A stretch of 64,000 nucleotides of DNA from Pseudomonadota bacterium (GCA_023457435.1 JAEWLS010000048.1:1-64000), one strand, 5' to 3'; shown: positions 32,589-41,859, counted from the stretch's first letter. The notes: generated from the sequence alone by a model not told the origin. Made by a program: numbers and translations.

Positions 32589-33712
32589 CGCGTTTCGCTC
32601 CGCTCGATGCCGATCGAAGCGGCGAGCCTCTCAAGTTCTGTCGCGGCTTCCGTTCCGGCGCCGAGCGCGGCGATGCCGCGCGCCAGCGCGTCGCGCGCCG
32701 CATCGGCGTTGCCGAGCACCTGGTAGGAACGGACGAGTCGCTGCCAGCCTTCCGCGTCGGCGGGATTGTCGCGGAGCCGCGCGTCGAGGCTCGCCACCAT
32801 GCCCTCGATCATCGCCTGCCGGTCTTGCGCCGGCATTCCCTGCGCGGCGGCGACGTCCTGCGCGGTCGGACCTTCGCGTTGCGCGAGCTGCTGGCGGGTG
32901 CCTTCGATCGCCCGCGCAAGCACCGCCTGCCATGGCGAATCCGCCGGCAACGTGTCGGCGAACTCGGTCCACGCTGCCAGTGCCTCTTCCGGACGGCCCT
33001 CCTGCGCCTTCGCCAGCGCGGTGAAGTAGCGCGCGCGCGGTTCCAGCGGGTCGAGCTTCAGCGCCCGCTCGAAGGCATCCTCGGCCTCTACCGTCACCAT
33101 GCCCGCGGCCGCCGCGGCGATCGCCTCGCCAAGGCCTGCCTCGCGCGGCGCCGACGCGCCGTTCAGCCTTATCGCATTGCGCCACGCCAGGACCGCATCC
33201 GCGGTGCGGCCGGTCCGCTGGTAGATCGGCGCCAGCACCTCCCAGCCGCGGCCGTCGCTGGGGTTCTCGCGCAGGTGCAATTCGGCGCGCGCGATCAGTT
33301 CTTCGACCGAGGCATCGGCGGGATTGCGCGTCATCCGTTCGGCGAGCCGCTGGTCGGCCATGCCCGGCGAGCCGGTAACCGCGTAAACGCCCCAGGCGAC
33401 CAGCGGCACCGCCAGCACGGTCGCTGTTGCGGCAACGCGCGCCCACGAGTCGCGCGAGCCGCGGGTAGCCGCAGTGCGGTCGGCAGATTTCAGGATGCGC
33501 CGGCCGATCTCGGCGCGCGCCTCGTTCGCTTCGGCCTCGCCGATCATGCCGCGCTTGGCATCGCGTTCGAGTTCGCGCAACTGGTCGCGGTAGACTTCGA
33601 GGTCGTGCGCGCCTTCGGCTGCCTCGTCACGGTTTCCGCGGCGCAGGAATGGCCACAGCACGGCGGCGCAGGCGCCGAGCGTCATCACTACTGCTGCGAA
33701 CCAGAAGGACAT
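32585..33712 (-). CDS. cycH: Cytochrome c maturation protein CycH/CcmI
   Basis: 375 residues from the ATG at 33712. An N-terminal membrane helix (about 2-22) and a second near 110-130 (WARVAATATVLAVPLVAWGVYAV) separated by a charged region, then a periplasmic TPR domain with several helical repeats (DGRGWEVLAPIYQRTGRTADA, EPRARYFTALAKAQEGRPEEA, DAEGWQRLVRSYQVLGNADA). CcmI binds apocytochrome c C-termini and delivers them to CcmF/CcmH. It is the first gene of the cycHJKL operon and overlaps cycJ by four bases. An upstream Met at 33748 exists but adds a weak N-terminus. Confidence 0.93.
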   Translation of the reverse strand: MSFWFAAVVMTLGACAAVLWPFLRRGNRDEAAEGAHDLEVYRDQLRELERDAKRGMIGEAEANEARAEIGRRILKSADRTAATRGSRDSWARVAATATVLAVPLVAWGVYAVTGSPGMADQRLAERMTRNPADASVEELIARAELHLRENPSDGRGWEVLAPIYQRTGRTADAVLAWRNAIRLNGASAPREAGLGEAIAAAAAGMVTVEAEDAFERALKLDPLEPRARYFTALAKAQEGRPEEALAAWTEFADTLPADSPWQAVLARAIEGTRQQLAQREGPTAQDVAAAQGMPAQDRQAMIEGMVASLDARLRDNPADAEGWQRLVRSYQVLGNADAARDALARGIAALGAGTEAATELERLAASIGIERSETR

Positions 33713-33827
33713 GCTGCTCCAGATAGCGAGGGCTGCCGATGATGCCAATGCAGGCGCCTTGCGGCGAATTGGCGACCTAAGCTCTAAAGCACGTCAGCCC
33801 GTGCCCCGCTTTGCGGCAGATCAAGCA

Positions 33828-34286
33828 TCAGACGAGTGGCGTCCAGCTGCCGTCGCCGTTGCGGCAGGCCGAGCCGCGCACGCTGCGCGACTGTCCGGCG
33901 ACGACGACCGTATGCGCGTACTGCCTGCAGTCCTGCGAGCCGACGCGATAGGGCTGATAGGCAATGACCTGGCCGCTCGAACCCGCATCGCCGGCCCATG
34001 GAATCGCCTGGCCGGCCTGGCCGTACTCGAGAGCCTGGTATTCCGCCTCGAGCGCCCTGCGCCTGTCGCCGGAATCGAGCCCGTTGCCGGCCTGTCCGCC
34101 GATCAGGCCGCCGCCCATGGCGGCGACGAATGACGATGCGGTGTTTCCGCCGCGTTCGCTTGCCGCGAAGCCGCCGACGAGCGACGAGCCGGAGTTCATT
34201 GCGGTGCCGCTGGAGGCGCAGCCGTGGATCGCCGTCGCCGCGACGAGCAGCAGCGCGACACTGAAACGGCTCCGCACCCCCAACAT
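33828..34286 (-). CDS. Surface-antigen-like lipoprotein
   Basis: 152 residues from the Met at 34286. A lipoprotein signal peptide ends in the lipobox IHGC (modified Cys near 22), followed by a Gly/Ser-rich glycine-zipper-like stretch with GLIGGQAGNGLDSGDRR, then a C-terminal domain with QDCRQYAHTVVVAGQSRSVRGSACRNGDGSW. The two cysteines in that domain probably form a disulphide. This layout matches the rickettsial 17-kDa surface antigen-like family (Rick_17kDa/glycine zipper). It is probably an outer-membrane lipoprotein of unknown role. Its promoter region (34290-34377) has a TATAAC-like -10 on the minus strand. Confidence 0.82.
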   Translation of the reverse strand: MLGVRSRFSVALLLVAATAIHGCASSGTAMNSGSSLVGGFAASERGGNTASSFVAAMGGGLIGGQAGNGLDSGDRRRALEAEYQALEYGQAGQAIPWAGDAGSSGQVIAYQPYRVGSQDCRQYAHTVVVAGQSRSVRGSACRNGDGSWTPLV

Positions 34287-34377
34287 CCTTGCACCACCCC
34301 TCATCGTTTCTATTGGCTGTTATATCCGATCTTTGACCGAATTTGGCCCGTGACTGCTACAAAACCTCGTGTGCTCG

Positions 34378-35748
34378 TCATTCCGGCGCGCGGCGCAGTC
34401 GCACCGCCGCGCTCAGGCCGCCGAGGGCCGAGCGTTCGAGCGAGAGTGTGCCGCCGTATTCGGAAACAAGTTCTGACACGATGGCGAGCCCCAGCCCGGT
34501 GCCGGGCTTGGTTTCGTCGAGCCGCCGACCGCGTTTCGTCGCTTCGCGCGCCTTGTCTTCCGGTATGCCGGGTCCGTCGTCTTCGACCGTCAGCGTGAAT
34601 CCCGGCTCGCCCGCGGCGAGCGCGACCCGCACGCGCGAACGGGACCACTTCATCGCATTCTCGATCAGGTTGCCCGCGATCTCCTCGATATCCTCGCGCT
34701 CCCCGGAAAAGATGATCTCCTCGCCGGGAAGGACGAGATCCACGCGCTTCTCCGGCGACAGCTTCTTGACGACCCTGACGAGCCGCTCGAGCGAAGGCCC
34801 GACCGGCGTGCGGAACACGACGGTCTCGCGCTGCGCCGCGATCCGCGCCCGCTGCAGGTAGTGGTCGAGCTGCTTCTGCATCGCCGCCGACTGCTCGACG
34901 AAGATCTGGCCTTTCCCGGTCGGCAGAGCGCGGGCCTCGTTGACCATGACGGCAAGCGGCGTCTTCAGCGAATGGGCGAGGTTGCCGACCTGCGTGCGCG
35001 CCCGCTCGACGATTCGGCGGTTGCTCTCGATCAGCGCGTTGGTCTCGCCGGCGAGCGGCGCGATCTCGGTCGGGAACGTTCCGTCAAGCTTGCTCGCGCT
35101 GCCGCGGCGGATGTCGGCCAGCGCGCGGCTGACGCGGCGCAGCGGCTGCAGCCCGAGCAGGATCGCCGCGACGTTGATGGCGATCATGCCCGCGCCGAAC
35201 AGGCCGAGATAGGCGTAGAGCCGCTGCGAGAAGGCTCCGATGTCGCGCTCCAGCTCCGAGCGGTTGCCCATGACGCGGAAGCGCGCCACGGCGTCGCGCG
35301 CCCCCAGCTCGATCTCGCTTTCGAGAATGTCGAGGGTTTCGCCTGCGGGCCCGGTCGTCCGGTAACGCCGCTGGAAGGTCGCGTCGAACGGCACCTCTTC
35401 GGCCGCCGGCGACTCGATGTCGCCGAGCAGCGACAGCGAACGCAGGCCGCCATTGACGCCGGACGAGGCCGGGATGACGTTCCAGTACCAGCCGGAGTTG
35501 CGTTCGATGAAGCGCAGGTCGCCGAGATTCGGAAGCCCGGTCAGGGTGCCCGCCTCCGTCAGCCGCACCGAGCTGATCAGGTTGAAGAGATGCGCCGAAA
35601 GCAGGCTGTCGAATCCGCGCTCGCTCGCCTGCCGAAACAGCCCGTTGATGAAGGAGGCGATGACGAACAGCGCGACGATCGCCCACAGCGACGAAAAGGC
35701 GATAACGCGGAATGCAAGCGAGCGCACCAGGATGCCCATGCGGCCCAC
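34378..35748 (-). CDS. feuQ: FeuQ-like sensor histidine kinase
   Basis: 456 residues from a GTG at 35748 with a GAGGGG ribosome-binding site. Membrane helices about 14-35 and 182-202 enclose a ~145-residue periplasmic sensor. HAMP-like linker, then HisKA with VGNLAHSLKTPLAVMVNEA (H259) and HATPase with GNLIENAMKWS, DDGPGIPEDKAREATKRGRR and GLGLAIVSELVSEYGGTL. In Rhizobium leguminosarum, feuPQ lies next to cycHJKL exactly as here. In Sinorhizobium the pair controls osmoadaptation and cyclic glucan export genes. The response regulator precedes by 10 bases. Symbol is assigned by sequence layout and context. Confidence 0.85.
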   Translation of the reverse strand: MGRMGILVRSLAFRVIAFSSLWAIVALFVIASFINGLFRQASERGFDSLLSAHLFNLISSVRLTEAGTLTGLPNLGDLRFIERNSGWYWNVIPASSGVNGGLRSLSLLGDIESPAAEEVPFDATFQRRYRTTGPAGETLDILESEIELGARDAVARFRVMGNRSELERDIGAFSQRLYAYLGLFGAGMIAINVAAILLGLQPLRRVSRALADIRRGSASKLDGTFPTEIAPLAGETNALIESNRRIVERARTQVGNLAHSLKTPLAVMVNEARALPTGKGQIFVEQSAAMQKQLDHYLQRARIAAQRETVVFRTPVGPSLERLVRVVKKLSPEKRVDLVLPGEEIIFSGEREDIEEIAGNLIENAMKWSRSRVRVALAAGEPGFTLTVEDDGPGIPEDKAREATKRGRRLDETKPGTGLGLAIVSELVSEYGGTLSLERSALGGLSAAVRLRRAPE

Positions 35749-35758
35749 CGGGCGCCCC

Positions 35759-36424
35759 TCAGGCCTCGGGCTGGCGCATGCGGTATCCCATGCCGCGCAC
35801 GGTCTCGATCATGTCGATACCCATCTTCTTGCGCAGCCGTCCGACGAAGACCTCGATCGTGTTCGAGTCGCGGTCGAAGTCCTGGTCGTAGAGGTGCTCG
35901 ACCAGCTCGGTGCGCGACACCACCTCGCCCATGTGATGCATCAGGTAGGCGAGCAGCCGGAACTCGTGCGAGGTCAGCTTGAGCGGCCGGCCGTCGATAT
36001 CGGCGCGCGACGCCTTGGTGTCGAGGCGCAGCGGCCCGCAGGTCAGTTCCGACGAGGCATGTCCGGCGGCGCGGCGGATCAGCGCCCGCACCCGGGCCAG
36101 CACCTCCTCGATGTGGAAAGGCTTCGTCACGTAGTCGTCGGCGCCCGCGTCGATGCCGGAGACCTTGTCGCTCCAGCGGTCGCGCGCGGTGAGAATGAGC
36201 ACCGGCGTCTTGCGCCCGTCGCGGCGCCAGCGCTCGATCACGCTGATCCCGTCCATCTGCGGCAGGCCGATGTCGAGCACGATCGCGTCGTAGGGCTCGG
36301 TGTCGCCGAGAAAGTGCCCTTCTTCGCCGTCATAGGCTCGGTCGACGACGTAGCCGGCTTCGGCCAGCGCATCGGCGAGCTGGCGGTTCAGGTCTTTGTC
36401 GTCCTCGACAACCAGAATGCGCAT
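35759..36424 (-). CDS. feuP: FeuP-like response regulator
   Basis: 221 residues. Receiver domain with EDD (7-9), D51 in AIVLDIGLPQMDG and Lys in YVTKPFH. C-terminal winged helix with LTSHEFRLLAYLMHHMGEVV and FDRDSNTIEVFVGRLRKKMG, an OmpR-type DNA-binding domain. It follows a 96-aa exported protein by 17 bases (FeuN-like) and precedes the kinase by 10 bases, giving a three-gene feuN-P-Q operon. The FeuP regulon is not visible in this window. Confidence 0.88.
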   Translation of the reverse strand: MRILVVEDDKDLNRQLADALAEAGYVVDRAYDGEEGHFLGDTEPYDAIVLDIGLPQMDGISVIERWRRDGRKTPVLILTARDRWSDKVSGIDAGADDYVTKPFHIEEVLARVRALIRRAAGHASSELTCGPLRLDTKASRADIDGRPLKLTSHEFRLLAYLMHHMGEVVSRTELVEHLYDQDFDRDSNTIEVFVGRLRKKMGIDMIETVRGMGYRMRQPEA

Positions 36425-36441
36425 GACGGTTCCCGGCGAGG

Positions 36442-36732
36442 CTACATCGGCACGGAGAACGGGATCTGCCGCCCGCGCTCGCCGTCGCGCGCCGGCACCA
36501 CGACCACGCCGACGCAGACGTTCTGGCCGTTGCGGTTCTCGACATGGGCGTCGGCCAGCGTACCGCCGTTCTGGTCGGCGATCTGCTGGCCGATGGCGCG
36601 GCAGTCCGCCTGCACCGGCACGATCAATGCCGGCACCGGCGGCAGGGTCGCTATCGGCGCCGCGCCCACTGCATGGGCGGACGGCGCCAGACCGAGCATG
36701 GCTGCGGCAATTGCGGCGGCGATCTTGTTCAT
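36442..36732 (-). CDS. feuN: Exported FeuN-like PepSY-type protein
   Basis: 96 residues. Signal peptide about 1-22 (cleavage near AHA-VG), then a ~70-residue domain: DCRAIGQQIADQNGGTLADA, VCVGVVVVPARDGERGRQIPF, with two cysteines that could form a disulphide. The GQQ-ADQNGGTL pattern is PepSY-like. In Sinorhizobium meliloti, FeuN is a small periplasmic protein encoded immediately before feuP that keeps FeuQ in check. Size, location and position 17 bases before the response regulator fit FeuN; the primary sequence was not compared. Confidence 0.6.
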   Translation of the reverse strand: MNKIAAAIAAAMLGLAPSAHAVGAAPIATLPPVPALIVPVQADCRAIGQQIADQNGGTLADAHVENRNGQNVCVGVVVVPARDGERGRQIPFSVPM

Positions 36733-36797
36733 GACGGCATGTTTAGCGCAGCCGCGCTGAACACGAAATGAACAATCGCCGCCTTCCGGACACCGCT

Positions 36798-37004
36798 TCA
36801 GGCGATGCGCGTGGTGGCGTTGAGACGGCCGAGGATCGCGACGATGCCGGCGACCGCCGTCACTGTCTGGATCACCGCCTCGGTCAGCGCGCCGCCGTCG
36901 ACCTGCGCGATCGGCAGGCCGAAGAACCCGCCGACGGCGAGAAGCACCGTTACCGCGGACGCCCAGATTGTCCGCGACGTATACCAGGGTTTGATCACGC
37001 TCAT
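36798..37004 (-). CDS. Small holin-like membrane protein at the distal end of the GTA cluster
   Basis: 68 residues with a GGAG ribosome-binding site. It has MSVIKPWYTSRTIWASAVTVLLAVGG and a second hydrophobic stretch (about 41-60, ALTEAVIQTVTAVAGIVAIL), so two membrane helices with a basic start and a NATTRIA tail. It resembles small hypothetical proteins that accompany phage or GTA tail genes in rhizobia; size and layout suit a holin, but function is inferred. It lies 18 bases after the large tip-protein gene on the same strand. RcGTA's own holin is encoded elsewhere, so its position here is noteworthy. Confidence 0.6.
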   Translation of the reverse strand: MSVIKPWYTSRTIWASAVTVLLAVGGFFGLPIAQVDGGALTEAVIQTVTAVAGIVAILGRLNATTRIA

Positions 37005-37022
37005 GCTAGTCTCCTTCGTTGG

Positions 37023-40000
37023 TTATACGGATGCGCGCAGCCCGCCCGCGAGCGTTGCGCTTGTGAAAGCCGAGCTCGACATGTCGTAGCCGAACGGCCC
37101 GATGCGCCAGTTGAGTTCGAGTCCGATCTCCGGCTGCAGCAGTCCTGCCGGCACGACGGCGTGGTCGGCGAGGACGAAATACGCACCCGCGCCGGCGCCC
37201 GCGGCCGCTTCGGTTTCGGTACCGAACCTGCCGCGCTGCAGTGCGCCGAGCTGCCATCGGCCGGGCGCGATCTCCTCGGCTTCGCCGAACTGCAGCAGCT
37301 CCCATTCGCCGTTGGCGGCGCGCAGGGCCGCCAGATTCTCGCCGCTGAGCAGCCGCGCATCTTCGACGCCGGCGAGCTCGCCGTCGTAGAGATCGACCGT
37401 GACCGTCTCGGAGCCCTCTTCGGCGTCGGCGGCGAGCACGCCGATGATCGCCGGCGCCGGCACCATTGCGCGCCGCGAGAAGCCGCTTTCCGCCGCCGAG
37501 GCGTAGACCGCGTGCGGAAGCCACGGCCGCGCCCGCACCGCGATGCGCAGCTGGTTCTCGGCCCCCGCGACGCCCGGCATCATCGGCAGGTCGAGGAAGA
37601 TCGCCAGCGGCGGCCCCTCGCGCGTCGCCCGCTGTGGACGCGGTGCCGGCGCGACGCTGCGCCAGGGCGAAGGCCCGCCATTCGCGAGGCGGCGCGCGGC
37701 GACCGCGCGGGACGCGCCGCTCTCGACGTCGGTCACCAGATAGGTGCCGGTCGCCGCGGCCTCGTCGAGCCGCACCAGCGTTCCGGGTTCGATGTCGATC
37801 CGCGTCTGATCGAGCGCGAAGCGCACCTGCTCGCGCGCCGCCGCCTTGCGCTTCAGCCAGTCGGCAGCCAGCGCCTCGCCCAGTCCGGTGTCCATCACAC
37901 CCGGAAAGGCGATGCGATGCTGCCCGCGCGCGCCGTCCTCCAGCGCCAGCGCCCGCGCCGTCGCGGTCTGGTATTCGCGCAGCGGGTCCTGGAACATGAG
38001 CACCAGTTCCGCCGGCAGCTCGATCTCGGCGCTGCGTATGCGCGTGAGCGTCGCCTCGTTTTCCGGAACGACGTATTCATCGACGAACTGCGGCGGCGTC
38101 GCTGCGGCGCCCTCCTGCGCGAAGACGAGGCTGTCGCCGCGCGTGCCGACCCTCAGGCCGAACAGGTCGACGAGCGGCGAAAGCGCCCCGCGTGCGGTCG
38201 AGGGGTCGGCCAGGAGGTAGCCGGTGACCATCCCGGCAGCCGCGCCGACGCCCGCGTTCGGCATGCCGTGATCGGCCAGGATCGCATTGATCAGGTCGCC
38301 GAGCGCCGCGCCGTCGATGCGCCCGTTGAGCCAGTGGCCGCGCAGCCAGTTCGCGCCGTCGCCCCATACGTCGCTGCGGCTCGGGAAGGCCGGGAACGGC
38401 CGCGCGTCCCATGCCCAGAGATAGGCGCGGTCGCTGTCGACCATCCGCCCGCCATAGACACCGGAAAGCGGATTCCTGGCCATATCGCTCCAGTGGTCGA
38501 GCTGCGCCGAGATGTAGGCGAAGGGCGCAATGTCCGAGCGCGCGCCGGTGGAATGATGCGGTATCGCTGCCTCGGACGACTTTGCATCCGGAAACACGTT
38601 CGGCTGGTTCGGTCCCTTGTCGACCGCCGGGCAGCCGAGTTCGGTAAACCAGATCGGCTTTGCCCCCGGCGTCCAGGCCGTGGGCGTGCCGGCCTCGACG
38701 CCGCCGACCCGGTCGTAGTGAAGGTTCGACCACCAGCCGGAAAAATCCTTGTACCGGTAGATCCAGGGTTTGCTGTAGGCGCCGTCGGTGATCGGGCTGC
38801 GCACGCGCGCCTCCCGGTCGGCATCGCTGGCATAGTACCAGTCGTAGCCTTCGCCGCTGCCGACGGCCTCGCGCATCGTGCCGATGTCGTACGCGCCGGT
38901 TGCGCCGTCGGGTCCGAGGCCGAATGCGTCGCCGTCCTGCCAGTCGCCCAGCGGCACGTAGTTGTCGATGCCCACCGCGTCGATGTCGCCATGCGCCCAT
39001 AGCGGATCGAGGTGGAAGAACGCGTCGCCGCTGCCGTCCGGCGGCTGGTGGCCGAAATACTCGCTCCAGTCGGCGCCGTACGTGATCTTCGTTCCCGAGC
39101 CGAGAACGGATCGCACATCGGTGGCGAGATCGCAGAGCTGCTCGACGAACGGAAACGCGTTCGATGCGTCGCGCATCGTCGTCAGCTCGCGCAGCTCCGA
39201 GCCGATCAGGAACGCGTCGACGCCGCCTGCCGCGGCGGCGAGGTGCGCGTAGTGCAGCACCATCCGCCGATAGCCGAAATCGTCCGGATCGCCGGCGAAG
39301 GCGATCGTATCGTGCTCGGCCGCGAAGTCGGACGTCTCCGCGCTGCCGCAGAAGGTCTCGATCTGCGTCCGCGCCGCGCCCGTCTTGTCGTCGGCCGGCG
39401 CGCAGCCGATGCGTCCGCGCCAGGGATAAGGTGGCTGGCTCGATGCGCCGCTGTGCGGGTCGGTCAGCGCGTTGTCCGCCGGCACATCCATCATGATGAA
39501 TGGGTAGAGCGTCACCGACAGCCCGCGCGCCTTGATCTCGGCGATCGCGTTGATGACGCTGCGGTCGCTCGGCGTGCCGCCATAGGCCGCGCGCCCGTCA
39601 TGGCTCGACACCACCGCCGCGTCGGCGCGCCCGATGCCGGAAACCAGCCACGGCTGCGACAGGTTCTGGTCGGCATTGCCGGTAACCTTGGGGCGGACCG
39701 TGCAATGTCCCGCCCGCAGATCGTCGCCGAACCAGGTCACGACGACCGCGACATGCTCCAGCGCCGGGCACAGCGCCTGCAGCTCGTCCAGCGACGCGAC
39801 GACGTCCGAAGCGCCGTGCAGCACGTGGCGGTTCTCGGCGATGATCTCGCCCGGCGTCGGCTCGCGCGTCACGACGCCCGGCGACAGCCCGTACTCGGTC
39901 GAGCCCGGCAGCAGCGCCACCGCGCGGATGCGTCCGTTGAGGCTGCCGACCGGGCGCATCGCCTCGAACTGGAACTGCGGGATGCGGTTGCCGAAGTCGC

Positions 40001-40541
40001 CGAGCGGAAACCGCTCGAACACGACATAGGCGGTGCCGCGATAGGCCGGCGTGTTGCCTGCGCCCTGCCGCGCCTCGATCAGCGGATCGGCGCCCATCGC
40101 CTCGCCGCCGTTGTGGACGCGCATCTCGATATTGTTCAGGTCGAGTTCGCGGCCGTCCGCCCAGACGCGGCGCACGCCCGCCACCGGCCCTTCGCACAGC
40201 GCGAAGGCGACGTTGGCATAGTAGCTGTAGTCCTTAGTGCGCGGCCCGCCCTTGCCGCCCTGCCGCCCGGTGCGCAAATCCTCCTCGAAGCGCGTCGCCC
40301 AGAGCATGATGCCGCCGAGCCGTGCGGTGCCGTAGAGACGCGGCAGCGCCGTCCCCTCCTCGGCCGAGAACGGCCGCGGGCCGGAGAGCCGCGGCCCCTC
40401 GATCTCGCGCGTGCTGTCGATCAGCGCGCGGTCGATCGCGTAGCCGAGCAGCGCGCCCGCGGCCGAGCCGATCGCCGAGCCGATCGGGCCAAGCAGGCCG
40501 CCGACCACGGCGCCGGCTGTCTGGAGAACGATGGTTGCCAT
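37023..40541 (-). CDS. GTA/phage tail tip multidomain protein (GTA gp15-like)
   Basis: 1172 residues from the ATG at 40541, the largest gene of the cluster. It begins with a Gly-rich hydrophobic segment (VVGGLLGPIGSAIGSAAGALLGYAID) typical of GTA host-specificity proteins, followed by a TIM-barrel-like (glycoside-hydrolase-like) domain (about 350-620, with DGSGDAFFHLDPLWAHGD and GVEAGTPTAWTPGAKPIWFTE) and a beta-rich C-terminal part. The TIM-barrel probably degrades or binds the recipient envelope. RcGTA gp15 is about 1300 residues, so this is slightly short. It overlaps the peptidase stop by one base. The full length is intact. Confidence 0.9.
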   Translation of the reverse strand: MATIVLQTAGAVVGGLLGPIGSAIGSAAGALLGYAIDRALIDSTREIEGPRLSGPRPFSAEEGTALPRLYGTARLGGIMLWATRFEEDLRTGRQGGKGGPRTKDYSYYANVAFALCEGPVAGVRRVWADGRELDLNNIEMRVHNGGEAMGADPLIEARQGAGNTPAYRGTAYVVFERFPLGDFGNRIPQFQFEAMRPVGSLNGRIRAVALLPGSTEYGLSPGVVTREPTPGEIIAENRHVLHGASDVVASLDELQALCPALEHVAVVVTWFGDDLRAGHCTVRPKVTGNADQNLSQPWLVSGIGRADAAVVSSHDGRAAYGGTPSDRSVINAIAEIKARGLSVTLYPFIMMDVPADNALTDPHSGASSQPPYPWRGRIGCAPADDKTGAARTQIETFCGSAETSDFAAEHDTIAFAGDPDDFGYRRMVLHYAHLAAAAGGVDAFLIGSELRELTTMRDASNAFPFVEQLCDLATDVRSVLGSGTKITYGADWSEYFGHQPPDGSGDAFFHLDPLWAHGDIDAVGIDNYVPLGDWQDGDAFGLGPDGATGAYDIGTMREAVGSGEGYDWYYASDADREARVRSPITDGAYSKPWIYRYKDFSGWWSNLHYDRVGGVEAGTPTAWTPGAKPIWFTELGCPAVDKGPNQPNVFPDAKSSEAAIPHHSTGARSDIAPFAYISAQLDHWSDMARNPLSGVYGGRMVDSDRAYLWAWDARPFPAFPSRSDVWGDGANWLRGHWLNGRIDGAALGDLINAILADHGMPNAGVGAAAGMVTGYLLADPSTARGALSPLVDLFGLRVGTRGDSLVFAQEGAAATPPQFVDEYVVPENEATLTRIRSAEIELPAELVLMFQDPLREYQTATARALALEDGARGQHRIAFPGVMDTGLGEALAADWLKRKAAAREQVRFALDQTRIDIEPGTLVRLDEAAATGTYLVTDVESGASRAVAARRLANGGPSPWRSVAPAPRPQRATREGPPLAIFLDLPMMPGVAGAENQLRIAVRARPWLPHAVYASAAESGFSRRAMVPAPAIIGVLAADAEEGSETVTVDLYDGELAGVEDARLLSGENLAALRAANGEWELLQFGEAEEIAPGRWQLGALQRGRFGTETEAAAGAGAGAYFVLADHAVVPAGLLQPEIGLELNWRIGPFGYDMSSSAFTSATLAGGLRASV

Positions 40542-40981
40542 CAGCTCACCCGGATGTCTGGGAAACGGAAAACGCCGGCGATGCGCCGGCGCCACTGCGG
40601 CACCAGCGTCGAGACGGTGACGCTGGCACCTTCGTAGGCATGGATGAAGCGGTCGCCGCCGGCCGCGATGCCGGCGTGCTTGGCCGCCATGTGCGGACGC
40701 CAGCGGAACAGGATCACGTCGCCCGCCTCCGGCTCGGCTGCGCCGCGGTCGATGAGATGCCGCCGCGCCGCCTGCATCAGCCGGTCGGCGCCCGCCTCGG
40801 CCCAGTCGGGCGCGTAGCGTCCCGGCGCCTCGGGCTCGGCGCCGTTCAGCCCGCGCCACACGCCGCGGATCAGGCCGAGGCAGTCGCAGCCGACGCCCCG
40901 CGTCGAGCCCTGGTGGCGGTACGGCGTGCCCAGCCACGTCGCGGCCTCGGCGACCACCCTCTGTCCGGCGATAGGCTCCAT
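40541..40981 (-). CDS. GTA gp14-like NlpC/P60 peptidase
   Basis: 146 residues from the ATG at 40981. NlpC/P60 cell-wall hydrolase: catalytic C34 in GVGCDCLGLIRGVW and His in AAKHAGIAAG (H102) with a third polar residue in FIHAYEG (H114). It probably cuts peptide cross-links of peptidoglycan during tail penetration. The order DUF2163 - NlpC - large tip gene is typical of RcGTA-like clusters. It starts at the DUF2163 stop and overlaps the downstream gene by one base. Confidence 0.92.
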   Translation of the reverse strand: MEPIAGQRVVAEAATWLGTPYRHQGSTRGVGCDCLGLIRGVWRGLNGAEPEAPGRYAPDWAEAGADRLMQAARRHLIDRGAAEPEAGDVILFRWRPHMAAKHAGIAAGGDRFIHAYEGASVTVSTLVPQWRRRIAGVFRFPDIRVS

Positions 40982-41859
40982 CACGGCACCAGCGGCGCGC
41001 CGTCGAAGACGCCGTCGGCGCTGACATAGGCATAGGCGGCATCGTTGCCTGGAATGTGCGGGAAGCCGCGGAAGTTCAGCGCGTTGGCGAACTTCGCCTT
41101 GCACGTCGCGAAGCTCTTGTCGCAGCCAGCGACGATGTCGAATGTGTCTCCGATCCCCGGCGGCGTGGCTGTCGACGCCCAGAACGAGATGCGCGTCGTC
41201 CCGCCCTGGTTTCGCGTATCGCCGACGCGCTCGCTGCGCCCGGCCTTCGCGCCGCTGGTCCAGACGATGCGGCCGCCGGCGAACCACCCGTCGGCGTAGG
41301 TCCCGATACCGCTGGCGCGCACCGCGCCTGCCCCGTCCAGGGCGGTCACCACGCCGCTGCCGGTGAACTCAGGCCCGGATAGCGCCACTCCGCAGCGCGC
41401 GTCGCCGAGGCTGGCGTCGCAATGGCGCGAGACTGTGCGGCCGTAGACCTGGTCGAGCCCCCTCGCCAGGCTTTCGAGCTCCGCCACGAAGCGGCCGTCG
41501 GCGCGCGTCACCTTGGCGATCGTCGCCCGCGCGATCTCGGCGAACTGCGTCGCATCGGCCCAGTTGACGAGCAGCGTCGCAACGCTCGCGCCGTCGTAGC
41601 GGCCGTCCATGATGTCGGCCTCGGTGATCGCCTCCGACGACAGCGCGCCGGCCACCTCCATCGTCGAGACGCCGAGCCCTTCCGCGGCCCGCGCCTCGCT
41701 GGCCGACAGGCCCGACTGCGGCGCGAACGCCGTACCGTCGACGGTCAGCGCCCGGTCATGGTCGGTGAAACCGAGCACGGTCGCGTCTGCGAGCGTCACG
41801 CGCCAGCAGTGGCAGAGCGTCGTCGCGCTTCCGTCGAGATGGGTTTGCAATGTCGTCAT
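40981..41859 (-). CDS. GTA gp13-like DUF2163 protein
   Basis: 292 residues. Contains the N-terminal LCHCWRVTLADATVLGFTDHDRAL and, near 140-150, RHCDASLGDARCGVAL, then AGCDKSFATCKAKFANALNFRGFPHIPGND near 250-280. These are the typical DUF2163 phage-conserved C-rich motifs, part of the baseplate/hub of GTA-like particles. The start overlaps the DUF2460 stop by four bases and it ends at the first base of the NlpC gene. Many cysteines, perhaps for a metal or iron-sulfur site as reported for related tail proteins. Confidence 0.92.
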   Translation of the reverse strand: MTTLQTHLDGSATTLCHCWRVTLADATVLGFTDHDRALTVDGTAFAPQSGLSASEARAAEGLGVSTMEVAGALSSEAITEADIMDGRYDGASVATLLVNWADATQFAEIARATIAKVTRADGRFVAELESLARGLDQVYGRTVSRHCDASLGDARCGVALSGPEFTGSGVVTALDGAGAVRASGIGTYADGWFAGGRIVWTSGAKAGRSERVGDTRNQGGTTRISFWASTATPPGIGDTFDIVAGCDKSFATCKAKFANALNFRGFPHIPGNDAAYAYVSADGVFDGAPLVP

